Notes under the pieces: generated by a model
Database searches by the model: none
The model's input: the letters and a program-made list of their open reading frames with translations, nothing else
What the model was told of the DNA's origin: nothing
Origin: Actinomycetota bacterium
Lineage (GTDB): Bacteria; Actinomycetota; Actinomycetes; S36-B12; CAIYMF01
Direction of reading: 5' to 3'
Assembly (NCBI GenBank): GCA_020161245.1
Contig: JAIUOK010000003.1
Coordinates: forward strand, 62,001-126,000
Length of the DNA stretch: 64,000 nt
Shown here: positions 8,878 through 17,873 of the stretch, in pieces
How the letters are laid out: every line of letters begins with the position of its first letter
How positions within the stretch are numbered: the first letter of the stretch is position 1
Translations under genes and position numbers: made by a program

Positions 8878-10413
8878 ATGACGGGCGTGAGCGAGCACGA
8901 CGCCGGGCGCGGCCAGACCCTCGAGCACGGCGCCGGTGCCGCCACGACGGGCGTCGGCACGGTTCCTCTCGACGCCGTCGTCCTGCCCTCCGAGCACGAC
9001 CCCTTGGTCGCAGGCGCGGTCGAGCGCATCGGCGGCCCGCTCGGGCGGCGCGTGCGCGGCTGGGCGACCTGGTGGTCGCCGCTGCGGATCCTCGTCGTCC
9101 TGTCGGTGTTCTCGTTCCTGCTGGCCTACCTGCAGAAGCTGCCCTGCCGGCTCGAGGGCTTCGCCGGCGACGCCAGCTACGTGAAGCTCTGCTACTCCGA
9201 CATCCCGCCGCTGTTCGTCGGCCGCGGCTTCGCCGACGGGTTCTTCCCCTACATCCAGAACTTCGGCGACCGCCCGCTCGAGTACCCGGTGCTGACCGGC
9301 TACTTCATGCAGGTCGCGTCCTGGCTGACCGGCAGCGACGGCACCGACCGCGGCCTGGCGTTCTTCGACTGGAACGCCCTGCTGCTGTTCGCCTGCCTGC
9401 TCGTCACCGTGATCGCCGTCGCGCTCACCGTGCGGCGCCGTCCGTGGGACGCGGCGATGGTCGCGCTCGCACCGGGCGTGATCCTCTGCCTGCTCATCAA
9501 CTGGGACATGCTCGCCGTCGCGCTCACCGCGGTGTCGATGCTGCTCTGGTCGCGCCGCCACCCCTTCTGGGCCGGCGTCATCCTCGGCCTCGCGATCGCC
9601 GCGAAGTTCTACCCGCTGCTGCTCCTCGGCCCGCTGTTCGTGCTGTGCCTGCGGGCGGGCCGGCTGCGGGAGTTCTTCGGCACGGCCGCGGCAGCGCTCG
9701 GCGCGTGGGCGATGGTCAACGTGCCGGTCATGTACGTCTCGTTCGACGGCTGGTACGAGTTCTACCGGTTCAGCTCCGAGCGCGGCGTCGACTGGGGCTC
9801 GTTCTGGTACTTCCTCGTGATCCTGGGCCACGGCGTTCCGGCCGACTACGTCAACACCGTCGCCGTCGGCCTGCTCGGGCTCCTGTGCATCGGCATCGCG
9901 GCCCTCGCCCTCGGGGCCCGCCGCCGTCCGCGCTACGCGCAGCTGGCGTTCCTCGTCGTCGCGGCCTTCTGCGTGACCAACAAGGTCTACTCGCCGCAGT
10001 ACGTGCTGTGGCTGATCCCGCTCGCGGTGCTGGCCCGCCCGCGCTGGCGCGACTTCCTGATCTGGCAGGCCGGCGAGGTCGTGTACTTCGCGGCCATCTG
10101 GTACTTCCTGCTCGGTTACGGCAACGACAACAACAAGGCGCTGCCGGAGGGCTGGTACGCCGCCGCGATCCTCACCCACATCGTGGCGACGCTGTGGTTC
10201 GCCGCGATGATCGTGCGCGACATCCTGCGCCCCGAGCACGACCCCATCCGCTCCGACGGCGTCCCCGAGCACGCCGACGACCCCGGCGGCGGCGTCCTCG
10301 ACGGAGCCCCCGACCTCTGGGGCAGCCGCCTCTACGACGACCGCCCGTCAGACCCCTCCGACGACCTCTCCTCCCCCGACCAGCTCCACGCCACCGCAAC
10401 CGACCGCCCCTGA
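8878..10413 (+). CDS. GT87 (DUF2029) family membrane glycosyltransferase
   Basis: A 511-residue polytopic protein with about ten to twelve hydrophobic segments. It is related to polyprenyl-phosphate-mannose-dependent mannosyltransferases (GT-C fold) and corresponds in position and type to mycobacterial Rv0051. Conserved features include RPLEYPVLTGYFM near residue 138, INWDM near 203, AIAAKFYPLLLLGPL near 239 and NKVYSPQYVLWLIPL near 372. The first ~60 and last ~60 residues are polar and probably cytoplasmic or disordered. The acceptor is unknown; envelope glycan or lipoglycan assembly fits the neighbouring ponA. An alternative GTG start lies three codons downstream. Confidence 0.87.
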   Translation: MTGVSEHDAGRGQTLEHGAGAATTGVGTVPLDAVVLPSEHDPLVAGAVERIGGPLGRRVRGWATWWSPLRILVVLSVFSFLLAYLQKLPCRLEGFAGDASYVKLCYSDIPPLFVGRGFADGFFPYIQNFGDRPLEYPVLTGYFMQVASWLTGSDGTDRGLAFFDWNALLLFACLLVTVIAVALTVRRRPWDAAMVALAPGVILCLLINWDMLAVALTAVSMLLWSRRHPFWAGVILGLAIAAKFYPLLLLGPLFVLCLRAGRLREFFGTAAAALGAWAMVNVPVMYVSFDGWYEFYRFSSERGVDWGSFWYFLVILGHGVPADYVNTVAVGLLGLLCIGIAALALGARRRPRYAQLAFLVVAAFCVTNKVYSPQYVLWLIPLAVLARPRWRDFLIWQAGEVVYFAAIWYFLLGYGNDNNKALPEGWYAAAILTHIVATLWFAAMIVRDILRPEHDPIRSDGVPEHADDPGGGVLDGAPDLWGSRLYDDRPSDPSDDLSSPDQLHATATDRP

Positions 10414-10432
10414 CCCACACCCGGCCCGTCGT

Positions 10433-10618
10433 TACGGGTGAAGGTGCCCCTGCTTGCGATAGAAGCAAGGAAAGCGCCCCAGGCTGTCCACACCCGCGGC
10501 GTGTCGTGGCTGTGGACGGACCGGGCGGCCTCGGCTGAGAAACGCCGGGCAGAGTCCGCCTGTGGACAGCCTGGGGCGGAAAACTTGCTTCTAAGGCAAG
10601 CAGGGGCACCTTCACCCC
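10433..10618. repeat. Family-1 palindromic element, copy A (orientation alpha-to-beta)
   Basis: A MITE-like element of about 186 bp in the gap between two convergent genes. The outer arms are inverted repeats of about 55 bp that begin GGTGAAGGTGCCCC, contain a small hairpin CTTGC...GCAAG, and end CAGGCTGTCCACA. The arms differ consistently. The left 'alpha' arm has GCGATAGAAGCAAGGAA before GCGCCCC; the right 'beta' arm, read inward, has CCTTAGAAGCAAGTTTT before CCGCCCC. About 68 bp lie between them. The element encodes no transposase. Compare 18700-18890 and 51091-51875. Confidence 0.85.
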
Positions 10619-10643
10619 GAACGGCGCTGGCCGAGGGGCGGGG

Positions 10644-11939
10644 TCAGTCGAGGCCGTGGACGCGGTCGGGGTGGATGCCGGTGAGGCGGACGTCGACGTC
10701 GAGCTCGTCGCCGACGGCGGGCAGGACGACGCCGGCCGGCACGCGGACGAGCGAGACCTGCATGTGCGGGGGCTCGGCGAACCACCGCTGGGCGCCGTCG
10801 AGATGGAACGGCGAGAGCGCCCGGCCCGCTGCGTCGAGGACGCCGGTGCCGGCGACGACCGCGCGCTGGCGCAGCGACGTGACGGCGCTCGGGGCCTCCA
10901 TCGCGACGCCGTGCGCGGTGCCGCCGCCGACCACGACCACCGCGCCGTCGCGCGACGCCCGCCGCTGCCGGTAGCCGCTGGCCTCGCCCTTGCGCACGTC
11001 GTGCACGGCGAGCACCGTGCCGCGGGCCCGCAGCGCGCCGCGGTCGCCGAGCCACAGCCGGGTGCCGATGCGCGGGTAGACCGCGATGTCGGGCAGGGCC
11101 GAGCGCAGCGACGCGAGCTCGACGTCCTCGAGGTGGCTGACCCACAGCGACGCCGCCGACGTCAGTCCGGTGACGGCGTCCTCGGCGCCGGACGCCGACA
11201 GGCGCTCGCTCAGGTCGGCGAGCAGCGCCTGCCAGCCCAGCCCCCAGGCCAGCGCCTCCTGCACCCGCGCGCTGGCACCGGCGGGCGGCGCCGGCGCGAC
11301 GACGGCGTCCTTCCAGCGCGCGCCGGGCACGGCGCGGTGGTCGGTCGAGGGCTGCGAGATCGGCAGGTGCAGCGCGAGCCCCTCCACGACGACGGCGCCC
11401 GAGGCCAGGGCCGACGACGTCGAGGAGTCCGACAGCAGCCCGGCGAGGTCGTCGCTGCGCAGACCGAAGCGACCCATCGAGGTCAGGCCCTCGAGCACGA
11501 CGCGCACCGGGCCGTGTCCGGCGGCCAGGGCGTCCCAGCCGGAACGCGACCCGACCGTGCGCAGCAGCCGCGCGGCGTGGGGCCCGCCGGCGAGCAGCGA
11601 CCACTCCTCCGCCGCGGCGGCATCGGCCGGCTCGAACGGCGTCAGCACGAGCACGTCGCCGTCGTAGGACCCCAGGACGTCGGCCGCCTCGAACACCGTG
11701 CCGACGGCGATGCGGGTGAGGCCGAGGCGCGCGGCCTCGCGCACGCAGCGGGAGATGCCCACTGCGTACCCGTTGCCCTTGGCCACCGGCACGAGGTCGC
11801 CGAGTGCGAGGTGGTGGTGAGCCTCGTCGCCGGACGCCGCACCGCCCGGCACGGACCCGATCGCGGCTCGGACGGCGTCGCGCACGCCAGCGGTGTGCGC
11901 GCGCCAGCGCTCGGCGTCGACGTGCAGCGTGAACGTCAT
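10644..11939 (-). CDS. Alanine racemase-like PLP enzyme
   Basis: The 431-residue protein resembles fold-III alanine racemases. LVPVAKGNGYAVGI near residues 49-62 corresponds to the PLP-lysine motif (K in place of the usual KADAYGHG context). The C-terminal beta domain has YPRIGTRLWLG and DVRKGEASGYRQR, where the tyrosine aligns with the catalytic tyrosine of the partner subunit. It is longer and more divergent than canonical Alr (about 370 residues), so a racemase for another amino acid, or a specialised Alr, is possible. The nearby FemX gene suggests a peptidoglycan role, perhaps D-alanine supply. A TAGGGT -10 hexamer lies 6 bases before the ATG, so the mRNA is probably leaderless. Confidence 0.72.
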   Translation of the reverse strand: MTFTLHVDAERWRAHTAGVRDAVRAAIGSVPGGAASGDEAHHHLALGDLVPVAKGNGYAVGISRCVREAARLGLTRIAVGTVFEAADVLGSYDGDVLVLTPFEPADAAAAEEWSLLAGGPHAARLLRTVGSRSGWDALAAGHGPVRVVLEGLTSMGRFGLRSDDLAGLLSDSSTSSALASGAVVVEGLALHLPISQPSTDHRAVPGARWKDAVVAPAPPAGASARVQEALAWGLGWQALLADLSERLSASGAEDAVTGLTSAASLWVSHLEDVELASLRSALPDIAVYPRIGTRLWLGDRGALRARGTVLAVHDVRKGEASGYRQRRASRDGAVVVVGGGTAHGVAMEAPSAVTSLRQRAVVAGTGVLDAAGRALSPFHLDGAQRWFAEPPHMQVSLVRVPAGVVLPAVGDELDVDVRLTGIHPDRVHGLD

Positions 11940-11945
11940 GGCTCG

Positions 11946-11951
11946 ACCCTA
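11946..11951 (-). promoter_or_regulatory. -10 hexamer for leaderless racemase mRNA
   Basis: The minus-strand sequence TAGGGT is followed by six bases and the ATG at 11939. No ribosome binding site is present. Confidence 0.5.
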
Positions 11952-12104
11952 GCGAGCCGGGCTGCACCTCCCCCGGGCCATCGTTGTTGCGACACCGTGA
12001 TCCCCGACGGCGGATGCCGGCCGCCTTCCGACCACGTCCGCGGGCTACCGTCGTACGACGGGGTTGCGCAGGCACTGCCCCACGACACGAGGGGCGGTCC
12101 ACCG

Positions 12105-12845
12105 ATGCGTGGCGCACGCGCACTGGCCGGGACGGCGATCGCCGCCGCGGCGCTCATCACAATCGCGGGCTGCGGCAGCAGCTCCGGCGGCACTGCGACG
12201 ACGACGCCGAGCGGGGGCACGAGCGCGTCGGCGTCGCAGCCGCAGGGCAACGGGCTCGCGGACAAGTCGCCGGACGAGATCCTCGAGGCTGCCGCCGCTG
12301 CGGCGAAGGCGCAGTCGTCGGTCCACGTGGCCGGCTCCATCACGCAGGGCAGCGAGACCATCTCGATGGACCTCCGGCTCGACAAGTCGGCGGGCGGCAC
12401 GGGGACGCTCACCGTCGAGGGCGCCACGTTCGAGATCATCGCGACGCCGGACGCCGCCTACGTGCGTGCCGACGCCGCCACCTGGGAGAAGCAGTTCGGG
12501 GCCGGCGCCGGCGAGCTGCTCGGCGACAAGTGGATCAAGGCCACCAAGGGCGACGGCCTCGAGGAGCTCGCGTCGCTGGCCGACTACTCCGGCTTCATGT
12601 CGCAGATCCTCGACAACCCGGCGAGCCTGTCGAAGACGGCCACGACCACCGTCGACGGCGTCGAGGTCGTGGGACTCAAGGACAAGTCCGGGACGCTGTA
12701 CGTCGCGACGCAGGGCGAGCCGCTGCCAGTGGCGCTCGACGGCGGCAAGAACGGCTCCGTGGCCTTCACCGACTGGGGCGCGAAGGTCGTCATCGAGGAG
12801 CCCGCGGCCAAGGATGTCATCGACCCGAGCAAGCTCGGACAGTAG
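12105..12845 (+). CDS. Lipoprotein, LppX/LprG-like
   Basis: A 246-residue secreted lipoprotein. Residues 1-23 form a basic signal peptide ending in a lipobox (TIAGC). A Ser/Gly/Thr-rich linker follows, then a ~190-residue domain beginning SPDEILEAAAAAAKAQSSVHVAG and continuing with alternating beta strands. The layout is like the half-barrel LppX_LprAFG lipoproteins that carry glycolipids in mycobacteria, but identity with that family is inferred. A GAGGGG ribosome binding site lies upstream. The gene is divergent from the racemase and convergent with femX, with a strong hairpin at its 3' end. Confidence 0.7.
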   Translation: MRGARALAGTAIAAAALITIAGCGSSSGGTATTTPSGGTSASASQPQGNGLADKSPDEILEAAAAAAKAQSSVHVAGSITQGSETISMDLRLDKSAGGTGTLTVEGATFEIIATPDAAYVRADAATWEKQFGAGAGELLGDKWIKATKGDGLEELASLADYSGFMSQILDNPASLSKTATTTVDGVEVVGLKDKSGTLYVATQGEPLPVALDGGKNGSVAFTDWGAKVVIEEPAAKDVIDPSKLGQ

Positions 12846-12863
12846 CCTGCCGCGCTCGGCTCC

Positions 12864-12899
12864 AGGGCCGCAGGGGATCGCGAGATCCCTTGCGGGCCT
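12864..12899. terminator. Bidirectional terminator hairpin between lipoprotein and femX genes
   Basis: Arms AGGGCCGCAGGGGATC and GATCCCTTGCGGGCCT pair over 16 bp with two mismatches around a GCGA tetraloop. It lies between two convergent genes and can serve both. Confidence 0.8.
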
Positions 12900-12917
12900 T
12901 GCTGATGCGGCGTCGGA

Positions 12918-14063
12918 TCAGCGCCGGTCGAGGTAGGCCTCGACGGCGCGGGCCATCATCGGGCGCAGCCGGAGATCCCACTCGCCGAGGTACTCGAGGG
13001 CATGCCCGCCCGTGCCCAGCTTGAACTGGATCAGGCCGAAGAGGTGGTCGTCCGGGTCGAGGGTGTCGCTGATGCCGCGCAGGTCGTAGACGTCGCTGCC
13101 GGCCGCCAGCGAGTCGCGCACCATCGCCCACTGCACGGCGTTGGACGGGCGGACGTCGCGGCCCTCGTTGGACGACGCGCCGTAGGAGTACCAGGAGTGC
13201 CGGCCCACGCGGACGAGCGTGGTCGCGGCGAGCACCCGGCCCTCGTGGCGCGCGAGGAACAGCCGGATACGGTCGGGATCCTCGGACGCCATCGCCCGCC
13301 ACATCCGCTGGAAGTAGGCGAGGCCGCGCGGCGTGAACCGGTCGCGGGCCGCGGTCTCGACGTACACCTCGTGGAAGGCGGGCAGGTCGTCGAACCCCCC
13401 GAGCACGACCTCGACGCCGGCCTTGTCGGCCTTCTTGATGTTGCGCCGCCACAGCTGGTTGAACCCGGCGAGCAGGTCGGCCTCGCTGCGGCCGGACAGC
13501 GGCACCTGGAACACGTAGCGCGGCTGGACGTCGCCGAAACCGGCGCCGGTGTCGGGCTTCTGAGACCACCCCAGCGCGCGCAGGCGCTCGGCGACTGCGA
13601 GCCCGGACTCGGACACCTCGTCGGCCTCGACGTCGCGCAGCCGCTTGGCCGTGCCGTCGGCGATGGCGGCCTTGAGGGTGTCGGCGGTCCAGCGGCGCAC
13701 CGGGACCATCGGCCCCATCTTGATCGCGAACGCGCCGACCTTCTTTAGATGCTCGGCCAGGGGCGCGAGCTGCTCGGCGAGGTCGCGGCCGGTGCGGTCG
13801 CCGGTCCAGTCGAGGTCCGGGCCCTCGGGCAGGTAGGCGAGGAACCGCTTGACCCGCGGCACCTGCCGCAGCAGGACGAGCCCGGCGCCGACGAGCTCGT
13901 CGCCGTCGAACCAGCCGAGGCTCTCGTGCTGCCACTCGGCCTTGACCCCGCCCCAGCTCGGCACCTGCAGGAACGAGACGTCGCCGCCGGCGTCGGTGCG
14001 TCCCCGCACGTAGGCGAGGTGCTCCTCGGACGTGATGCGGCGGACGACGAGCGGGCTGGGCAC
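12918..14063 (-). CDS. femX: FemAB/FemX-family aminoacyl transferase (peptidoglycan bridge)
   Basis: FemX-type enzymes use aminoacyl-tRNA to add the first bridge residue (Gly in LL-DAP actinobacteria) to lipid II on the cytoplasmic side. The 381-residue protein has the two-GNAT architecture. The N-terminal half contains FLQVPSWGGVKAEW and VKRFLAYLPEGPDLDW; the second half has FNQLWRRNIKKADKAGVEV, LFLARHEGRVLAATTLVRVG, SYGASSNEGRDVRPSNAVQW and LFGLIQFKLGTGG, all typical of the family. The start is GTG, 7 bases after a TAGGGT hexamer, so leaderless initiation is likely. Its nearness to an alanine racemase-like gene supports a cell-wall role. Confidence 0.9.
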   Translation of the reverse strand: MPSPLVVRRITSEEHLAYVRGRTDAGGDVSFLQVPSWGGVKAEWQHESLGWFDGDELVGAGLVLLRQVPRVKRFLAYLPEGPDLDWTGDRTGRDLAEQLAPLAEHLKKVGAFAIKMGPMVPVRRWTADTLKAAIADGTAKRLRDVEADEVSESGLAVAERLRALGWSQKPDTGAGFGDVQPRYVFQVPLSGRSEADLLAGFNQLWRRNIKKADKAGVEVVLGGFDDLPAFHEVYVETAARDRFTPRGLAYFQRMWRAMASEDPDRIRLFLARHEGRVLAATTLVRVGRHSWYSYGASSNEGRDVRPSNAVQWAMVRDSLAAGSDVYDLRGISDTLDPDDHLFGLIQFKLGTGGHALEYLGEWDLRLRPMMARAVEAYLDRR

Positions 14064-14070
14064 GTGGTGA

Positions 14071-14076
14071 ACCCTA
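14071..14076 (-). promoter_or_regulatory. -10 hexamer for leaderless femX mRNA
   Basis: The minus-strand sequence TAGGGT is followed by seven bases and the GTG at 14063. Confidence 0.5.
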
Positions 14077-14112
14077 CGGCCCGCGCGGCGGGTCCACGGC
14101 CGCCCAGCGCCG

Positions 14113-14178
14113 TAGAGTGGCGGGCGGCACGGCGCGGGTAGGCGCCGTGCGACCTGTCAGCCCCGGAGGACCCCCGCC
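14113..14178 (+). promoter_or_regulatory. cysD promoter -10 and leader hairpin
   Basis: TAGAGT at 14113-14118 is a likely -10. It is followed by a strong hairpin at 14127-14150 (GCACGGCGC / GCGCCGTGC with a six-base loop), and then the GGAGGA ribosome binding site of cysD. An 11-codon frame from GTG at 14147 ends in a TGA overlapping the cysD GTG. It is proline-rich and has no cysteine codons, so a cysteine-responsive uORF is not supported. The hairpin may affect leader folding. Confidence 0.45.
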
Positions 14179-15075
14179 GTGACCGACGTCCTGGACGCAC
14201 TCGAGGCCGAGGCGATCTGGGTCCTGCGCGAGACCGCTGCCGCGTTCCGCAAGCCGGTGATGCTCTACTCCATCGGCAAGGACTCGGGGGTGCTGCTGCA
14301 CCTCGCCCGCAAGGCCTTCCACCCCGGGCGGATCCCGTTCCCCGTCATGCACATCGACACGACGTGGAAGTTCCGCGAGATGATCGAGTTCCGCGGCCGC
14401 ATGGTCGAGGAGTACGACCTCGACCTGCTGGTGTCGACCAACCACGACGCCGTGGCCGAGGGCGTGACCCCGTTCACCCACGGGGCGCAGGAGTACACGC
14501 GGCTGATGAAGACCGTCGCGCTGCGCGCCGGCCTCGACCTGCACGGGTTCGACGTCGCCATCGGCGGCTCCCGGCGCGACGAGGAGCGCAGCCGGGCCAA
14601 GGAGCGCATCTTCAGCCTGCGCATGCCGGGCCACCGCTGGGAGCCGCGCCGCCAGCGCCCCGAGCTGTGGCACACGGTCAACGCCGAGCTGGCCGAGGGC
14701 CAGACCATGCGCTCGTTCCCGCTCTCCAACTGGACCGAGCTCGACGTCTGGCGCTACATCCGCCGGGAGAACCTCCCCGTGGTGCCGCTGTACTTCGCCG
14801 ACGAGCGGCCCACGGTCGTGCGCGACGGCCAGCTCATCGTCCTCGACGACGACCGCATGCCGCTCGAGCCCGGCGAGACCCCGGTGATGCGACGCGTGCG
14901 CTTCCGGTCGCTCGGCTGCTACCCGCTCACGGCGGCCATGGAGAGCGACGTCGTCGACGTCGACGGCATCGTCGCCGACCTCGAGGCCACCAACATGTCC
15001 GAGCGCGCGGGCCGCATGATCGACGGCGACGGCGGCGCCTCGATGGAGGCCAAGAAGGTCGAGGGCTACTTCTGA
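14179..15075 (+). CDS. cysD: Sulfate adenylyltransferase subunit 2
   Basis: CysD forms the ATP-sulfurylase with CysN, making adenylylsulfate from sulfate and ATP. The 298-residue protein has the PP-loop region ([19 protein letters not shown], about residues 31-49), then [35 protein letters not shown] and [11 protein letters not shown], all hallmarks of CysD. The length is normal. The GTG start has a GGAGGA ribosome binding site 8 bases upstream. The stop overlaps the ATG of cysNC (TGATG), showing translational coupling. The gene is the first of a three-gene sulfur operon. Confidence 0.97.
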   Translation: MTDVLDALEAEAIWVLRETAAAFRKPVMLYSIGKDSGVLLHLARKAFHPGRIPFPVMHIDTTWKFREMIEFRGRMVEEYDLDLLVSTNHDAVAEGVTPFTHGAQEYTRLMKTVALRAGLDLHGFDVAIGGSRRDEERSRAKERIFSLRMPGHRWEPRRQRPELWHTVNAELAEGQTMRSFPLSNWTELDVWRYIRRENLPVVPLYFADERPTVVRDGQLIVLDDDRMPLEPGETPVMRRVRFRSLGCYPLTAAMESDVVDVDGIVADLEATNMSERAGRMIDGDGGASMEAKKVEGYF

Positions 15076-16922
15076 TGACGGCCCCCTCCCCCCTCATCCG
15101 CGTCGTCGCGTGCGGCAGCGTCGACGACGGCAAATCCACGCTCATCGGCCGGCTGCTCGCCGAGACCGGCTCCGTGCCCGAGGACCAGCTCGAGACCGCC
15201 CGGCGGGTCCGGCGCGCCGGCTCGGTGATCCCGGTCGGCGAGGTCGACTTCACCCTGCTCACCGACGGCCTCGAGGCCGAGCGCGAGCAGGGCATCACCA
15301 TCGACGTCGCCTACCGCCACCTGCTGCTGCCCTCGGGCCGGCGGGCGGTGCTCGCGGACGCGCCGGGCCACGAGCAGTACACGCGCAACATGGCGGTGGC
15401 GGCGTCGACGGCCGATGTCGCGATCCTGCTGGTCGACGCCGAGCGCGGCCTCAAGGCTCAGACCTTCCGCCACCTCACGATCTGCGCGCTCATGGGCGTG
15501 CGCCACGTCGTCATCGCGGTGAACAAGCTCGACGCCGTCGGCTTCGACCGGGCGGTCTACGACCAGCTCGCCGGCCAGGTCGCCGGGGCGGCCGCGCGCA
15601 TGGAGATGCAGCGCGTGCAGGTGGTACCGGTCAGCGCTCTGTCGGGCGACAACGTGGTGGCTCGCAGCACGCGTACCCCGTGGTACGACGGCCCCACGGT
15701 GCTCGAGGCGCTCGAGTCGGCCGACCACGCGTCCGACGCCGAGGCCGGCGTGCGGCTGCCCGTGCAGTCGATCATCCGGGCCACGAACTTCCGCGGCATC
15801 GCGGGCACCCTCGTGCGGGGCACGGTGTCGGTGGGCGACACGCTCGACGTCGCCGGCGCCGCCACCCCCGGCGTCGTGAAGCGCATCGCGCACCTCGACG
15901 GCGACCGGCAGACCGCCGTGGCGGGCGAGGCCGTGTGCCTCGAGCTCGAGCCCGACCTCGACGTCACGCGCGGCGACCTGCTCGAGGCGCCCGACGACCG
16001 CTGCACGCCGGCGGACCGCTTCGCCGCCGACGTCGTGTGGCTCGGCGACGAGCCGCTGGCGCACGGCCGCAGCTACCTGCTCGTGTGCGGCCCGCTGCGC
16101 GTGCCCGCGACCGTCACGTCGGTGCGCCACCGCCGCGACGTCGAGACCGGGCGCGAGGACGCCGCGCGCGTCCTGCGGCTCAACGAGGTGGGCCGCATCG
16201 AGCTCGCTGTCGACCGCGCGATCCCGCTCGACGCGTACGACCGCAGCCGCCACACCGGCGGCTTCGTCCTCGTCGACCGCGTCTCGGCCGACACCGTGGC
16301 CGCGGGCATGACCCGCTTCGCGCTGCGCCGCTCGGCCAACGTCACACCGCACGGATACGCCGTCGACCGCGGTGCTCGCGAGCGGATGAACGGCCACCGC
16401 GCCCGCGTGCTGTGGTTCACCGGGCTGTCGGGCTCGGGCAAGTCGACCGTCGCCGACGCGGTCGAGCGGCGCCTGCACACCCTCGGCTACCGCACGCTCG
16501 TCCTCGACGGCGACAACGTGCGCTCCGGTCTCAACAAGGACCTCGGCTTCACCGCCGAGGACCGCGCCGAGAACGTGCGCCGCGTGGCCGAGGCCGCGCG
16601 CCTGCTCGTCGAGGCCGGCGTCGTCGTCCTCGTCGCGCTGGTGTCGCCGTTCCGCTCCGACCGCCGGTCGGCCCGCGACCTGTTCGACCCGGGCGACTTC
16701 GTCGAGGTCTACGTCGACACGCCCCTCGAGGTGTGCGCCGAGCGCGATCCGAAGGGCCTGTACCGCAAGGCATCCGCGGGCGAGCTGCCCAACCTCACCG
16801 GCGTCGGGCAGGAGTACGAGCCGCCGCTGTCGCCGGAGGTCGTGGTCACCGGTGTCGGCGAGGTCGACGACTCGGCCACGCGCGTGATCGATGCGCTGCT
16901 CGCCCTCGAGCGCGCGACGTGA
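15075..16922 (+). CDS. cysNC: Fused sulfate adenylyltransferase GTPase subunit and APS kinase
   Basis: A 615-residue two-domain protein. Residues 1-430 are the EF-Tu-like GTPase CysN, which drives sulfate adenylylation, with GSVDDGKST (P-loop K20), DAPGHEQY and NKLD intact. Residues 440-615 are APS kinase CysC, producing PAPS, with P-loop GLSGSGKST (K456), DGDNVRSGLNKDLGF and FVEVYVDTPLEVCAERDPKG. The fusion, known from mycobacterial CysNC and rhizobial NodQ, couples activation to phosphorylation. The ATG overlaps the cysD stop, and the stop overlaps the GTG of the tauE gene (GTGA). Both halves look functional. Confidence 0.96.
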   Translation: MTAPSPLIRVVACGSVDDGKSTLIGRLLAETGSVPEDQLETARRVRRAGSVIPVGEVDFTLLTDGLEAEREQGITIDVAYRHLLLPSGRRAVLADAPGHEQYTRNMAVAASTADVAILLVDAERGLKAQTFRHLTICALMGVRHVVIAVNKLDAVGFDRAVYDQLAGQVAGAAARMEMQRVQVVPVSALSGDNVVARSTRTPWYDGPTVLEALESADHASDAEAGVRLPVQSIIRATNFRGIAGTLVRGTVSVGDTLDVAGAATPGVVKRIAHLDGDRQTAVAGEAVCLELEPDLDVTRGDLLEAPDDRCTPADRFAADVVWLGDEPLAHGRSYLLVCGPLRVPATVTSVRHRRDVETGREDAARVLRLNEVGRIELAVDRAIPLDAYDRSRHTGGFVLVDRVSADTVAAGMTRFALRRSANVTPHGYAVDRGARERMNGHRARVLWFTGLSGSGKSTVADAVERRLHTLGYRTLVLDGDNVRSGLNKDLGFTAEDRAENVRRVAEAARLLVEAGVVVLVALVSPFRSDRRSARDLFDPGDFVEVYVDTPLEVCAERDPKGLYRKASAGELPNLTGVGQEYEPPLSPEVVVTGVGEVDDSATRVIDALLALERAT

Positions 16923-17833
16923 TCGAGCAGCTCGACATCCTGCTGGCCCTCGGCGGCCTCGTCGCCGGCCTCATGGTCGGCCTCACCGGCATGGGCGGCG
17001 CGGTGCTCGTGACCCCGCTGCTCGTGCTCGGGTTCGGCATCCCGGCGTCGACCGCGGTGTCGAGCGACGTCGTGGCCGGCGCGGTCGTGAAGCCCGTGGG
17101 CGCGACGGTGCACGGACGGCGCGGCACCGTGCACTGGGGGCTGGTTCAGTGGCTCTCGCTCGGATCCATCCCGGGTGTGCTCATCGGCACCCTGATGTTC
17201 GCCCGCCTCGTCGACGCGGAGGGCGGCGGCCAGGGCACGATCAAGACGCTCCTCGGCGTCGTGCTGCTGGTCGCGCTCGGTGCCACGCTGGCTCGCGGCT
17301 ACCTGGCCCGGCGCAACGCCGCGCTCGCGCCGGACTCGGACGATGTGCGTACGGGTCCGCACGCGCCGGTGAAGCGCGTGCCGACGGTGATCATCGGCTT
17401 CGTCGTCGGTGTGCTGGTGGGAACGACCTCGGTGGGGTCCGGCTCGCTCATCGTCACGTCGCTGCTGCTCCTCTACCCGCTGCTGCGCCCGTCGGTGCTC
17501 GTCGGCACGGATCTCATGCAGGCCGTGCCGATGCTGGTGACCGGTGCGATCGCGCACATGGGTCTGGGCGACGTCGACTGGCGGCTCACTCTCGCGCTGC
17601 TGTGCGGCCAGATCCCCGGCGTGTGGATCGGTGCGCGGCTGTCGTCGCGCTACGACGGCGTCGCGCTGCGCTGGCTGCTCATGGTCGTGCTGGCCGCGAC
17701 GTCGCTGCGCCTGCTGGGCGTGCCGATCATCGTGTCGGCCGTCGTCGCCGTCGGCGGTGTGCTCGTCGTGACCTTCCTCATCGTCCGTGAGCGCATGCAC
17801 GCCCGCGACGAGGCCGCAGCCGCCCGTTCCTGA
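16919..17833 (+). CDS. TauE/SafE-family sulfite/sulfonate exporter-like permease
   Basis: A 304-residue membrane protein with about eight hydrophobic segments and two internally similar halves, as in the TauE/SafE (DUF81) family. The first half opens GLVAGLMVGLTGMGGAVLVTP and the second has IGFVVGVLVGTTSVGSGSL. Members move small sulfur or organic anions. Being coupled to cysNC by a GTGA overlap, it may export sulfite or act as a sulfate-linked anion carrier; the direction is not visible in the sequence. The GTG at 16919 is chosen because of that overlap, since the same frame has no plausible earlier start. Confidence 0.88.
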   Translation: MIEQLDILLALGGLVAGLMVGLTGMGGAVLVTPLLVLGFGIPASTAVSSDVVAGAVVKPVGATVHGRRGTVHWGLVQWLSLGSIPGVLIGTLMFARLVDAEGGGQGTIKTLLGVVLLVALGATLARGYLARRNAALAPDSDDVRTGPHAPVKRVPTVIIGFVVGVLVGTTSVGSGSLIVTSLLLLYPLLRPSVLVGTDLMQAVPMLVTGAIAHMGLGDVDWRLTLALLCGQIPGVWIGARLSSRYDGVALRWLLMVVLAATSLRLLGVPIIVSAVVAVGGVLVVTFLIVRERMHARDEAAAARS

Positions 17834-17873
17834 CGCTGCCGGCTCGGTCCGGTGCGATGAGCCGGACGGTCAG
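17831..17873. terminator. Hairpin between convergent tauE-like and xth genes
   Basis: CCGGCTC (17839-17845) pairs with GAGCCGG (17859-17865), and imperfect outer pairs run into TGAC...GTCA. It overlaps both stop codons. A bidirectional terminator is likely. Confidence 0.55.

Noticed and set aside
10438-10974. Frames starting MKVP... in the repeat arms
   Set aside because: They arise from the palindromic arms and run into the antisense of neighbouring genes; there is no independent evidence for translation.
14147-14182. Cysteine-responsive uORF ahead of cysD
   Set aside because: The 11-codon frame has no cysteine codons and only a weak ribosome binding site.
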